Part shown: one piece after another, positions 25,630 through 33,198 of the stretch
How positions within the stretch are numbered: the first letter of the stretch is position 1
Layout of the letters: every line of letters starts with the position of its first letter
Assembly (NCBI GenBank): GCA_013388605.1
Contig: JACAEY010000070.1
Location: forward strand, 1 to 33,198
Length of the DNA stretch: 33,198 nucleotides
Reading direction: 5' to 3'
Source of the DNA: Nitrospirota bacterium
Lineage (GTDB): Bacteria > Nitrospirota > Thermodesulfovibrionia > Thermodesulfovibrionales > SM23-35
The notes under the pieces: generated by a model
What the model was told of the DNA's origin: nothing
What the model saw: the letters and a program-made list of their open reading frames with translations, nothing else
The model's database searches: none
Program-made: the position numbers and the translations under genes

Positions 25630-25651
25630 TTTTAGCTTCTTTTTCACATGC

Positions 25652-25657
25652 TATAAT
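25652..25657 (+). promoter_or_regulatory. Extended -10 promoter element of acs
   Basis: A perfect TATAAT (25652-25657) preceded by TG one base upstream (TGCTATAAT). The -35 region (TTTTAG, about 25630-25635) is poor, which is usual for extended -10 promoters. The start codon follows 44 bases later, with GAGGAG as ribosome site. Confidence 0.55.
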
Positions 25658-25701
25658 ACGAAAACAAAATAAACTTACACGACTCGAGGAGATGAAGAAA
25701 T

Positions 25702-27612
25702 ATGGAAGACAAGAAGTTTTACCCAACCAAAAGATATATTGAATTTCAACAGAATGCGGTCACAAATTTAGAAAAATTTTGGGGGAAAGAGGCTGAAAAA
25801 CTTCCGTGGTTCAGGCGCTGGGAGAAGATCCTTCATTGGGAAGAGCCTTACGCAAGGTGGTTTGTTGGCGGCTTATTGAACGCCTCATATAGTTGTCTTG
25901 ACGCTCATCTCAACACATGGAGAAAAAATAAAGTGGCAATATACTGGGAGGACGAGCAGGGAAATACAAAATCTTTCAGTTATGCACAGCTACATAGGGA
26001 AGTTAATAGACTTGCATCTGTCCTGAAGAAGGTTGGTGTTCAGAAAGGTGATATTGTTGTTCTATATCTACCTATGATTCCCGAACTTGTTATATCAATG
26101 CTTGCAACGGTAAGGATAGGAGCAATTCATACAGTTGTCTTCTCAGGGTTCAGCAGTCAAGCATTAACAGACAGAATCAATGATACAGGAGCAAAGGTCT
26201 TGATAACAGGAGACTTTGGTATCCGTAGAGGAAAGTTAGTTCCTCTTAAAGAGATTGTTGATATCGCCCTGAAAAATGCACCGACTGTTAAAAAGGTAAT
26301 TTTGGTCAAAAGGACAGATGAGATGGTTAGAATAGAAGAAGGGCGAGACCTGATTTATCAAGAGCTGATGAAAGATGCAGAGAAATATATTGAACCTGAG
26401 CCTGTCGAAGCCACCCATCCATTATATATCCTATACACATCGGGAACCACAGGAAAACCTAAAGGAATTGTCCATTCTACAGGTGGATATTTAGTTTATA
26501 ACTATGCAACTTATAAATGGGTATTTGACATATCTGATGAATCTATTTACTGGTGTACTGCAGATGTTGGTTGGGTTACAGGACATTCAGCAATTGTTTA
26601 TGCACCCCTGCTTCATGGTGCAACAATTGTCATGTATGAAGGTTCTCCTGATTATCCATATCTGGATAAATGGTGGGAGATAATAGAAAAATATGGTGTC
26701 ACAATTTTTTATACCTCTCCAACAGCACTGAGGATGTTCATTCGTTTCGGAGAAGAATGGATTAAAAAGCATGACCTGAGCAGTCTAAGGATACTTGGAA
26801 CAGTGGGCGAGGCTATTAACCCAGATGTATGGGAATGGTATTACAAAAACATAGGGAATGAAAAATGTCCTATAGTTGATACATGGTGGCAGACAGAAAC
26901 AGGTGGGATAATGATATCTCCTGCTCCAGGGTTGGAGCTAGTACCTCTCAAACCAGGCTCTGCTACACTCCCTCTGCCCGGGATTGATGCAGAGGTTGTA
27001 GATGACTCTGGTAACCCTGTTAGCCCAGGGACGAAGGGCTATTTAGTCATAAGAAAGCCATGGCCAGGAATGCTTATGAACATTTATAAGGATCCTTCAC
27101 GATATATTGAGACATACTGGTCGAGATTTAAAGGAATGTATTATACTGCTGATTATGCGATAAAGGATGAAGAGGGATATTTCTGGCTTCTTGGAAGAGC
27201 AGATGAAGTTTTAAAAATAGCTGGACATAGGATCGGTACCGCAGAGATTGAGAGCTCAGCAATCAATACACCCTCAGTTGCCGAGGCTGCAGTTGTTTCA
27301 GTCCCTGATGAGGTGAAAGGAGAAGCAATAGCCCTTTTCGTAATACTAAAAAAAGGATATAAGCCTACAGAAGAGATTAAAGGAGAAATCATTAATAATA
27401 TTCGTAAGATGATAGGACCTATTGCTACGCCAAGAGAGATATACTTTGTGGAAAGACTTCCAAAGACCCGCTCGGGTAAGATTATGAGGAGGATATTAAA
27501 GGCGATTATTATGGATAAACCTATCGGAGATATTACTACACTGGAAGACGAAGCCTCTGTTGAAGAAATAAAAAGGACTTACGATGAGATTAAAAGGATG
27601 TTAAAGGGATAA
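25702..27612 (+). CDS. acs: Acetyl-CoA synthetase (AMP-forming)
   Basis: A 636-aa ANL-superfamily enzyme that activates acetate to acetyl-AMP and then acetyl-CoA. The AMP-binding motif is LYTSGTTGKPKG, followed by TADVGWVTGHSAIVYAPL, the DTWWQTETGG core and YYTADYA. The C-terminal LPKTRSGKIMRRIL carries the lysine that family members have acetylated for control. GAGGAG lies ahead of the ATG at 25702. It has its own promoter and stands alone: the next plus-strand gene, lysC, has a separate promoter. It supplies acetyl-CoA that cimA downstream could use. Confidence 0.96.
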   Translation: MEDKKFYPTKRYIEFQQNAVTNLEKFWGKEAEKLPWFRRWEKILHWEEPYARWFVGGLLNASYSCLDAHLNTWRKNKVAIYWEDEQGNTKSFSYAQLHREVNRLASVLKKVGVQKGDIVVLYLPMIPELVISMLATVRIGAIHTVVFSGFSSQALTDRINDTGAKVLITGDFGIRRGKLVPLKEIVDIALKNAPTVKKVILVKRTDEMVRIEEGRDLIYQELMKDAEKYIEPEPVEATHPLYILYTSGTTGKPKGIVHSTGGYLVYNYATYKWVFDISDESIYWCTADVGWVTGHSAIVYAPLLHGATIVMYEGSPDYPYLDKWWEIIEKYGVTIFYTSPTALRMFIRFGEEWIKKHDLSSLRILGTVGEAINPDVWEWYYKNIGNEKCPIVDTWWQTETGGIMISPAPGLELVPLKPGSATLPLPGIDAEVVDDSGNPVSPGTKGYLVIRKPWPGMLMNIYKDPSRYIETYWSRFKGMYYTADYAIKDEEGYFWLLGRADEVLKIAGHRIGTAEIESSAINTPSVAEAAVVSVPDEVKGEAIALFVILKKGYKPTEEIKGEIINNIRKMIGPIATPREIYFVERLPKTRSGKIMRRILKAIIMDKPIGDITTLEDEASVEEIKRTYDEIKRMLKG

Positions 27613-27630
27613 ATAAATTTTTTCAAAACA

Positions 27631-27900
27631 TCAATTTAGGTATGAATTAAATAGCTTAGAAGTTTCGAGAGATAGGTAGTATTCCATGGTTTCCATATTT
27701 TCAGGAATTTTATTACTCTTTATAGTAATCCTTTCTGTTCTTATGTGGCCTGCCTCAAAATAACCATAAACAGCTATTAGCAGAGAAATTATGAAAGGCA
27801 ATAAGAAAGACAACCTCGCAGAAAGGGTATAGGCAATAATATTTATTTTTAATGCTAAACCAATTAAATAGATTATTAGACGATAGGTATCAGTCCTCAT
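27631..27900 (-). pseudogene. Probable remnant of a membrane metallophosphoesterase
   Basis: An 89-codon ORF with one or two hydrophobic helices (YLIGLALKINIIAYTL and FLLPFIISLLIAVYGYF), then EAGHIRTERITIKSNKIPEN. That order, a membrane segment, YGYxEAxxIRTExxTIKTxKLP, resembles the junction just before the catalytic domain of YkuE-type membrane metallophosphoesterases. The expected ISDxHxG motif never comes: the sequence ends after 19 more residues. So both the upstream helices and the enzyme domain seem to be missing. It overlaps nothing else and fills most of the 360-base gap between acs and lysC. It could instead be a small membrane protein. Confidence 0.4.
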
Positions 27901-27914
27901 ATAATACGGAGGGT

Positions 27915-27944
27915 TTGAGATTGTTCATTTTTACGTGGTATATT
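27915..27944 (+). promoter_or_regulatory. Promoter of the lysC-cimA-EF-G2-ileS run
   Basis: TTGAGA (27915-27920), an 18-base spacer, and TATATT (27939-27944) with an upstream TG (extended -10). The ribosome site AGGAGG (27957-27962) and ATG (27973) follow. Confidence 0.55.
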
Positions 27945-27972
27945 ACAAAATATCTCAGGAGGCTAAATAGAT

Positions 27973-29190
27973 ATGTTGGTTGTTCAAAAATATGGTGGCA
28001 CATCTGTTGGAAGTTTAGACAGGATAAAGGCAGTTGCGGAGAAGATTGCAAGTACATATAAAGAGGGAAATCGTGTCGTTGCTGTTGTCTCTGCTATGGC
28101 TGGTGAAACAGATAAGCTCATTGGTCTTGCAAATCAGTTATCACAAAACCCTGATGAGCGGGAGATGGACCTTCTGCTTTCCTCAGGAGAAAGAATCAGT
28201 GCTGCTCTGACAGCAATTGCAATAAGACAAGTCGGTTTAAAAGCCATGTCTTTTACAGGCAGGCAGGTAGGGATTATAACTGATGAGGTTCATACCAGGG
28301 CAAAGATAGAAAGGATAACAGCAGAAAGGGTGAAGAAGGCAGTAGAAGAAGGCGTAATTCCTGTTATCGCAGGGTTTCAGGGTATTACAGAGAAATCTGA
28401 TGTAACAACACTCGGTAGGGGAGGTTCTGATCTTACTGCTGTTGCTGTTGCAGCAGCACTCAATGCAGACATCTGCGAAATTTATACGGATGTTGAAGGT
28501 ATTTATACAACGGACCCTAACATTGTTCCTGAGGCGAGAAAATTAGAAAAGATTTCCTATGATGAGATGCTTGAACTTGCCAGTCTCGGAGCAAAGGTTC
28601 TTCAGACCAGGTCTGTTGAATTTGCAAAAAAATATAATGTCCCTGTTGTTGTAAGATCAAGTTTTAGCGACAATCCTGGGACCCTTGTAATGAAGGAGGA
28701 TAAAGAAATGGAAAAGGTTGTAGTCTCAGGTGTTGCATATGATAAGAACCAGGCAAAGATTACAGTCATAGGTGTGCATGATAAACCCGGTATCGCTGCA
28801 AAGTTATTTAATTCGATTGCAGAAGCTAACATTATTGTCGATATGATCGTTCAGAATGTAAGCAGTGACGGAAAGTCAACAGATATATCCTTTACAGTTC
28901 CCAAGGTAGATAGCAAGAAAACACTAAATATTACTAAAGGAATTGTTACAGAACTCGGTGCAAAGTCTGTAAATCTCAGGGAGGATATAGCAAAGGTTTC
29001 TATTGTCGGCGTTGGTATGAGAACACATTCAGGGGTTGCGGCAAAGATGTTCGAAACTCTTGCAAGGCAAGGAATTAATATCTTGATGATCAGCACCTCG
29101 GAGATTAAGGTATCCTGTGTAATAGATGCAAAATATACAGAACTTGCCGTAAGGGTTCTGCATGATGCCTTTGAACTTGGAGAAAAATAA
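27973..29190 (+). CDS. lysC: Aspartate kinase
   Basis: A 405-aa aspartokinase that phosphorylates aspartate at the head of lysine, threonine and methionine synthesis. The N-terminal kinase domain opens [12 protein letters not shown], with GFQGIT...[13 protein letters not shown] following. Two ACT domains (from about residue 265: [23 protein letters not shown], and about 345: [20 protein letters not shown]) allow feedback control by amino acids. The next gene, cimA, begins directly after the stop. Confidence 0.96.
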   Translation: MLVVQKYGGTSVGSLDRIKAVAEKIASTYKEGNRVVAVVSAMAGETDKLIGLANQLSQNPDEREMDLLLSSGERISAALTAIAIRQVGLKAMSFTGRQVGIITDEVHTRAKIERITAERVKKAVEEGVIPVIAGFQGITEKSDVTTLGRGGSDLTAVAVAAALNADICEIYTDVEGIYTTDPNIVPEARKLEKISYDEMLELASLGAKVLQTRSVEFAKKYNVPVVVRSSFSDNPGTLVMKEDKEMEKVVVSGVAYDKNQAKITVIGVHDKPGIAAKLFNSIAEANIIVDMIVQNVSSDGKSTDISFTVPKVDSKKTLNITKGIVTELGAKSVNLREDIAKVSIVGVGMRTHSGVAAKMFETLARQGINILMISTSEIKVSCVIDAKYTELAVRVLHDAFELGEK

Positions 29191-30768
29191 TTGAAGCGTT
29201 CTGTAGAGATCTATGACACGACCTTAAGAGATGGTTCACAGACTGAGGATATTTCCTTCTCAGTAGAGGATAAACTACGTATTACAGAGAAACTTGATGA
29301 ACTCGGCGTCCATTATATTGAGGGAGGTTGGCCGGGTTCAAATCCAAAAGATAACGAATATTTTAAGAAAGTAAAAAAACTAAATCTCGAAAATTCCAAC
29401 ATCGTTGCTTTTGGTAGCACCCACAGACCCAGATACCGTATTGAAGAAGATAATACGATGAAGGCTCTTCTTGACTCAAATACGAAGATCATAACTATAT
29501 TTGGAAAGACCTGGGATTTTCATGTAAAGGAGGCTCTGAAAATTTCGCTTAAAGAAAACCTTCAAATTATACATGATTCAATTGTCTATCTCAAAGAGAA
29601 CGGCAGGAAGGTTTTTTTTGATGCAGAGCACTTTTTTGATGGATATAAATACAATCCAGATTATGCGATGAAGTGTTTAATCACAGCAGAGAATGCTGGA
29701 GCAGAGCGTCTCGTACTTTGTGATACTAATGGGGGAAAATTACCAAATGAGGTAGGAAGTGTAGTTGAAGCAGTTATGAAATATATCAATATACCCATTG
29801 GAATTCATGCACATAATGATTCGGATTGTGCTGTTGCAAATTCTCTTGTAGCAGTTGTAAGTGGAGCTTCTCATGTTCAGGGAACTATTAATGGTCTTGG
29901 AGAAAGGTGTGGGAACGCAAATCTCTGTTCTGTAATACCAGACCTTCAGATCAAACTCGGTATAAACTGTATAAGTAACGAACAACTAAAAAGACTAAGG
30001 GATGTATCAAGATTTGTAAACGAAATAGCAAATCTAAGGCATTTCAAAAGACAACCATTTGTTGGCGACAGTGCCTTTGCTCACAAGGCTGGCATCCACG
30101 TAAGTGCAATCAGAAAGAGACCTGAAACATATGAACATATTAAGCCCGAACTTGTTGGAAATTCACAAAGAGTCCTTATATCAGACCTTGCAGGTAAGAG
30201 TAATGTACTAAGAAAAGCTGAGGAATTTGGAATTCACCTTGACGCCGATTCACCACAGGTACAGGATATGGTTACTACCCTGAAGAACCTTGAAAATGAA
30301 GGATTTCAGTTTGAAGGAGCAGAAGCATCTTTTGAATTACTGATGAAGAAATCTCTTGGACTTCACAGGAGATTCTTTGACCTTATAGGTTTCAGGGTTA
30401 TAGTGGAGAAAAGAAAAGAAGGTGAGGAGCCTATAAGTGAGGCAACTATAATGGTAAGGGTTGGTGGACGCATAGAGCATACAGCATCAACGGGCAATGG
30501 ACCAGTCAATGCAATCGATAATGCATTAAGAAAAGCTCTTGATAAATTCTACCCTGAATTAAAACATGTTGTGCTACATGACTATAAAGTGAGAGTACTT
30601 ACAACAGGTAAAGGCACCTCTGCAAAGGTCAGGGTACTCATAGAGTCAGGTGATGAAGAAAAGAGATGGGGGACTGTTGGTGTATCTGAGAATATTATTG
30701 AGGCATCATATCAGGCCCTCGTTGACAGTATAGAATATAAACTGCTCAAAAATGGAAAGAGTCATTGA
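29191..30768 (+). CDS. cimA: (R)-citramalate synthase
   Basis: A 525-aa member of the isopropylmalate/citramalate synthase family. [41 protein letters not shown] and [17 protein letters not shown] form the DRE-TIM catalytic barrel, with a C-terminal regulatory domain ([30 protein letters not shown]). The [16 protein letters not shown] and [10 protein letters not shown] wording is that of the CimA subfamily, not LeuA. It condenses pyruvate with acetyl-CoA to citramalate, giving 2-oxobutyrate for isoleucine without threonine deaminase. The start is TTG directly after the lysC stop, with GGAG eight bases ahead. Confidence 0.93.
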   Translation: MKRSVEIYDTTLRDGSQTEDISFSVEDKLRITEKLDELGVHYIEGGWPGSNPKDNEYFKKVKKLNLENSNIVAFGSTHRPRYRIEEDNTMKALLDSNTKIITIFGKTWDFHVKEALKISLKENLQIIHDSIVYLKENGRKVFFDAEHFFDGYKYNPDYAMKCLITAENAGAERLVLCDTNGGKLPNEVGSVVEAVMKYINIPIGIHAHNDSDCAVANSLVAVVSGASHVQGTINGLGERCGNANLCSVIPDLQIKLGINCISNEQLKRLRDVSRFVNEIANLRHFKRQPFVGDSAFAHKAGIHVSAIRKRPETYEHIKPELVGNSQRVLISDLAGKSNVLRKAEEFGIHLDADSPQVQDMVTTLKNLENEGFQFEGAEASFELLMKKSLGLHRRFFDLIGFRVIVEKRKEGEEPISEATIMVRVGGRIEHTASTGNGPVNAIDNALRKALDKFYPELKHVVLHDYKVRVLTTGKGTSAKVRVLIESGDEEKRWGTVGVSENIIEASYQALVDSIEYKLLKNGKSH

Positions 30769-30812
30769 ATATTAAAATATCAATTTTTAATTCCAGATAG
30801 AGGGGGTTATAT

Positions 30813-32915
30813 ATGGCAGAGATAGATGTTGAGAAAATAAGAAATGTAGCAATTATTGCACATGGAGGAGCTGGTAAGACCTCACTTGTAGAGGCAATGC
30901 TTTTTAATGCTGGCTCTATTGATAGACTTGGAAATGTTCAGGACGGCACAACAACAACAGATTATGAGCCTGAAGAGATAGAAAGAAAAATAACTATTTC
31001 ATCAGCCTTTGCATTCTGTGATTGGAAAGGACACAAGACAAACCTCATAGATACCCCTGGCTTTATCAATTTTATTGAAGATGCCAGAAGTTGTCTCAGA
31101 GTTGCTGATGGAGCTGTCGTCATTATAAGTGCAATCTCAGGTGTAAAGGCAGAAACTGGGAAGGTCTGGAGGTATGCTGATGAATTTGAATTGCCAAGGA
31201 TTGTATTTGTAAATAAAATGGATAGGGATATTGCAAACTTTTCAAGGGCGATAGGAGAACTCGAGAAGGCTTTTGCCAAAGAAGCTGTCCCTATAATAAT
31301 GCCTATAGGGTCTGGAGAGAACTTCAGGGGTGTTATTGATCTAATAAAAATGAAGGCTTACATATATCAGAATGGTAAGCCGGAGGAATCTGATATTCCT
31401 TCTGAAATATTACCAGAGGCTGAAGATTACAGAAAAAAGCTTGTAGAAAAGGTTGCAGAGTCAGATGATATCCTCCTTGAAAAATACCTTGAGGGAGGTG
31501 GTCTCACAGAAGAAGAAATAAACAAAGGTATTAGAGAATGCTCACTAACAAAAAGATTTGTTCCTGTTACATGTGGCTCAGCAACAAGAAATATTGGAAT
31601 TCCACATCTCCTTGATAGTATATTATTGTGCCTACCTTCGCCTTTTGAAATGGCTCGATTATCATCAATAAAAGGGAGAAATCCAAAAGATAAAAAAGAG
31701 GTTGAAAGAAAGCCATTAAAAACTGAACCCTTCTCAGCATATATATTCAAGACGATCGCAGACCCTTTTGCTGGCAAGCTCTCTGTCTTCAGAGTATATT
31801 CGGGAGTGCTAAGGGCTGACTCTAATGTTCTGAATACAACAACCAGTGCAAAAGAAAGGATTGGACAGGTATTCTATCTTATGGGGAAAAAACAGATTCC
31901 TGCTCATACACTTGGACCGGGTGAAATTGGTGCTGTTGCAAAACTGAAGGAGACATATACAGGTGATACCCTTTCAGATGATGCACATCCAATAATTTTT
32001 GAAAAGATTAAATTTGCTGAACCAATAATTTCTTATGCAATAGCCCCAAAGAGTAAAGGGGACGAAGAAAAGGTTAGTGTTAGCCTTAGCAGGATATTAG
32101 AAGAGGATCCTACTCTTAGGTTCCAGAGAGATGAAGAGACAAAGGAGATGATCCTTTCAGGAATGGGGCAGGTTCACATTGAGGTGGCGATTGAAAAATT
32201 GAGGAGAAAGTTTGGTGTTGAAGTTGTAATGAAGACCCCTAAGGTCCCTTATAGAGAGACAATTAAAGTGCTTTCAAGGGCACAGGGCAAATACAAAAAG
32301 CAGTCAGGTGGTCGTGGTCAATATGGTGATTGCTGGCTGGAGATTGAACCATTACCAAGAGCAGGTGGATATGAGTTTGTTGATAAAATTGTTGGCGGTG
32401 TGATTCCTCAACAATACAGACCAGCGGTTGAAAAGGGAGTTATTGAAACAATGAAAAGTGGTATTCTCGCAGGATATCCAGTGATAGATATAAAAGTTAC
32501 TCTTTATGATGGTTCCTATCATACTGTTGATTCATCAGAGATGGCATTCAAGATTGCTGGGGCAATGGCTTTAAAAAAGGCCTTCATGAATGCAAAGCCT
32601 ATAATCCTTGAGCCCATAATGAAAGTTGAAGTTATTACTCCTGATGATACACTCGGAGCTGTAATAGGTGATTTGAATGCGAAGAGAGGAAAGGTTCAAG
32701 GAGTAGAACCTCAGGCAGGAGGTAATCAGAAGGTTATCTCTTTTGTGCCAATGGCTGAGATGCTCACATATGCAAACCAGCTTCACAGCCTAACATCAGG
32801 AAGGGGTCTTTACTCAATGGAATTTTCACATTATGAAGAGGTCCCTGGACATATTTCACAGAAGTTGGTCACTGAGTTTGAGGCTCAGAAAAAGGAAAAG
32901 GCAGAAGAAAAGTGA
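30813..32915 (+). CDS. Elongation factor G-like translational GTPase (EF-G2 type)
   Basis: A 700-aa five-domain EF-G homologue. G1 is AHGGAGKTS (residues 16-24) in place of the AHIDAGKTT type of canonical EF-G, which marks the EF-G2-like subfamily. G3 is DTPGF and G4 is NKMD. Later domains hold the EF-G pattern PKVPYRETI and [16 protein letters not shown], ending [17 protein letters not shown]. It probably binds ribosomes and hydrolyses GTP, but whether it serves translocation, recycling or stress is not settled for this group. A canonical fusA is expected near the str operon elsewhere. GAGGGGG precedes the ATG. The next gene starts within its stop. Confidence 0.9.
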   Translation: MAEIDVEKIRNVAIIAHGGAGKTSLVEAMLFNAGSIDRLGNVQDGTTTTDYEPEEIERKITISSAFAFCDWKGHKTNLIDTPGFINFIEDARSCLRVADGAVVIISAISGVKAETGKVWRYADEFELPRIVFVNKMDRDIANFSRAIGELEKAFAKEAVPIIMPIGSGENFRGVIDLIKMKAYIYQNGKPEESDIPSEILPEAEDYRKKLVEKVAESDDILLEKYLEGGGLTEEEINKGIRECSLTKRFVPVTCGSATRNIGIPHLLDSILLCLPSPFEMARLSSIKGRNPKDKKEVERKPLKTEPFSAYIFKTIADPFAGKLSVFRVYSGVLRADSNVLNTTTSAKERIGQVFYLMGKKQIPAHTLGPGEIGAVAKLKETYTGDTLSDDAHPIIFEKIKFAEPIISYAIAPKSKGDEEKVSVSLSRILEEDPTLRFQRDEETKEMILSGMGQVHIEVAIEKLRRKFGVEVVMKTPKVPYRETIKVLSRAQGKYKKQSGGRGQYGDCWLEIEPLPRAGGYEFVDKIVGGVIPQQYRPAVEKGVIETMKSGILAGYPVIDIKVTLYDGSYHTVDSSEMAFKIAGAMALKKAFMNAKPIILEPIMKVEVITPDDTLGAVIGDLNAKRGKVQGVEPQAGGNQKVISFVPMAEMLTYANQLHSLTSGRGLYSMEFSHYEEVPGHISQKLVTEFEAQKKEKAEEK

Positions 32916-33198
32916 GTATCCTCTCAAAAAAGGATTATAAGAATACCCTTAATCTTCCCCAGACAGACTTTCCTATGAAGGCAAATCTTTCTGAGAGAGA
33001 GCCTAAGATAATAGAATTCTGGGAAGAGAAAAAAATATATAAAAAGATACAGGAGAAAAATAAGAATAACAAATCATATATTCTCCATGATGGGCCTCCT
33101 TATGCTAATGGACCAATTCACATAGGTCATGCACTTAATAAGATTCTCAAAGATATAATCATAAAGTATAAATCAATGAAAGGCTTCTATTCGCCATA
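32912..33198 (+). CDS. ileS: Isoleucyl-tRNA synthetase, N-terminal part (cut by window end)
   Basis: Ninety-five codons are visible, with no stop before the window edge. The start is GTG at 32912, overlapping the EF-G2 stop TGA (GTGA), so the two are translationally coupled. The N-terminus reads [20 protein letters not shown], the typical IleS opening, then [10 protein letters not shown] and [19 protein letters not shown] with the class I HIGH motif at residues 70-73. It charges tRNA-Ile. Its position behind cimA ties isoleucine synthesis and use into one transcript. Confidence 0.95.
   Translation, partial: MSILSKKDYKNTLNLPQTDFPMKANLSEREPKIIEFWEEKKIYKKIQEKNKNNKSYILHDGPPYANGPIHIGHALNKILKDIIIKYKSMKGFYSP

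Overview
The window reads as a chromosomal segment of an AT-rich, diderm (LPS-bearing) bacterium. Three genes support this: a tetraacyldisaccharide 4'-kinase (lpxK), a BamD-type outer-membrane assembly lipoprotein, and mqnA of the futalosine menaquinone route. With the AMP-forming acetyl-CoA synthetase, the citramalate route to isoleucine, larE and a CysD-like PP-loop protein, the content resembles anaerobic Nitrospirota (Thermodesulfovibrio-like) or related sulfur-cycle lineages. That placement is inference from gene content only. I saw no tRNA, rRNA, CRISPR array or intact transposase.

Layout. (1) 1-2286, plus strand: a promoter region with repeated hexamers and palindromes, then a CysD-like PP-loop gene directly abutting an alkaline-phosphatase-superfamily hydrolase. 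(2) 2347-6186: mqnA (minus) divergent from bioB and a thioredoxin-reductase-like flavoprotein (plus), then a DUF72 gene (minus). (3) 6264-7785: a Trm112-type zinc-ribbon protein overlapping a strongly divergent phosphoglycerate-kinase paralogue. (4) 10069-7756, minus: lpxK, a YjbQ-family gene and a PD-(D/E)XK nuclease-like gene in one operon. (5) 10278-14449, plus: a divergent glycogen-phosphorylase homologue, a LOG-family nucleotide hydrolase and an ATP-cone/PD-(D/E)XK protein. Directly repeated copies of an intergenic element flank this block (10143-10205 and 14527-14687). (6) speD (plus), with a good promoter. (7) 25370-15390, minus: an eight-gene operon with overlapping or nearly touching genes, in the order radical-SAM fusion protein, rng, larE, bamD-like, siroheme-synthase N-domain, DUF1015, gap, pgk. 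(8) 25702-33198, plus: acs, then lysC-cimA-EF-G2-ileS, with ileS cut by the window edge. Decayed ORFs lie upstream of acs and between acs and lysC.

How genes fit together. gap and the canonical pgk supply lower glycolysis/gluconeogenesis, and acs feeds acetate in as acetyl-CoA. cimA condenses acetyl-CoA with pyruvate towards isoleucine, which ileS charges, so the lysC-cimA-EF-G2-ileS run has an amino-acid/translation theme. The most unusual features are the repeat-flanked phosphorylase/LOG/ATP-cone block, the repeat element itself (partial terminal inverted repeats and a shared MRxDFRxKI-coding start), the two sequence-degenerate paralogues of central carbon enzymes, and 7-nt-periodic insertions inside mqnA and the radical-SAM gene.
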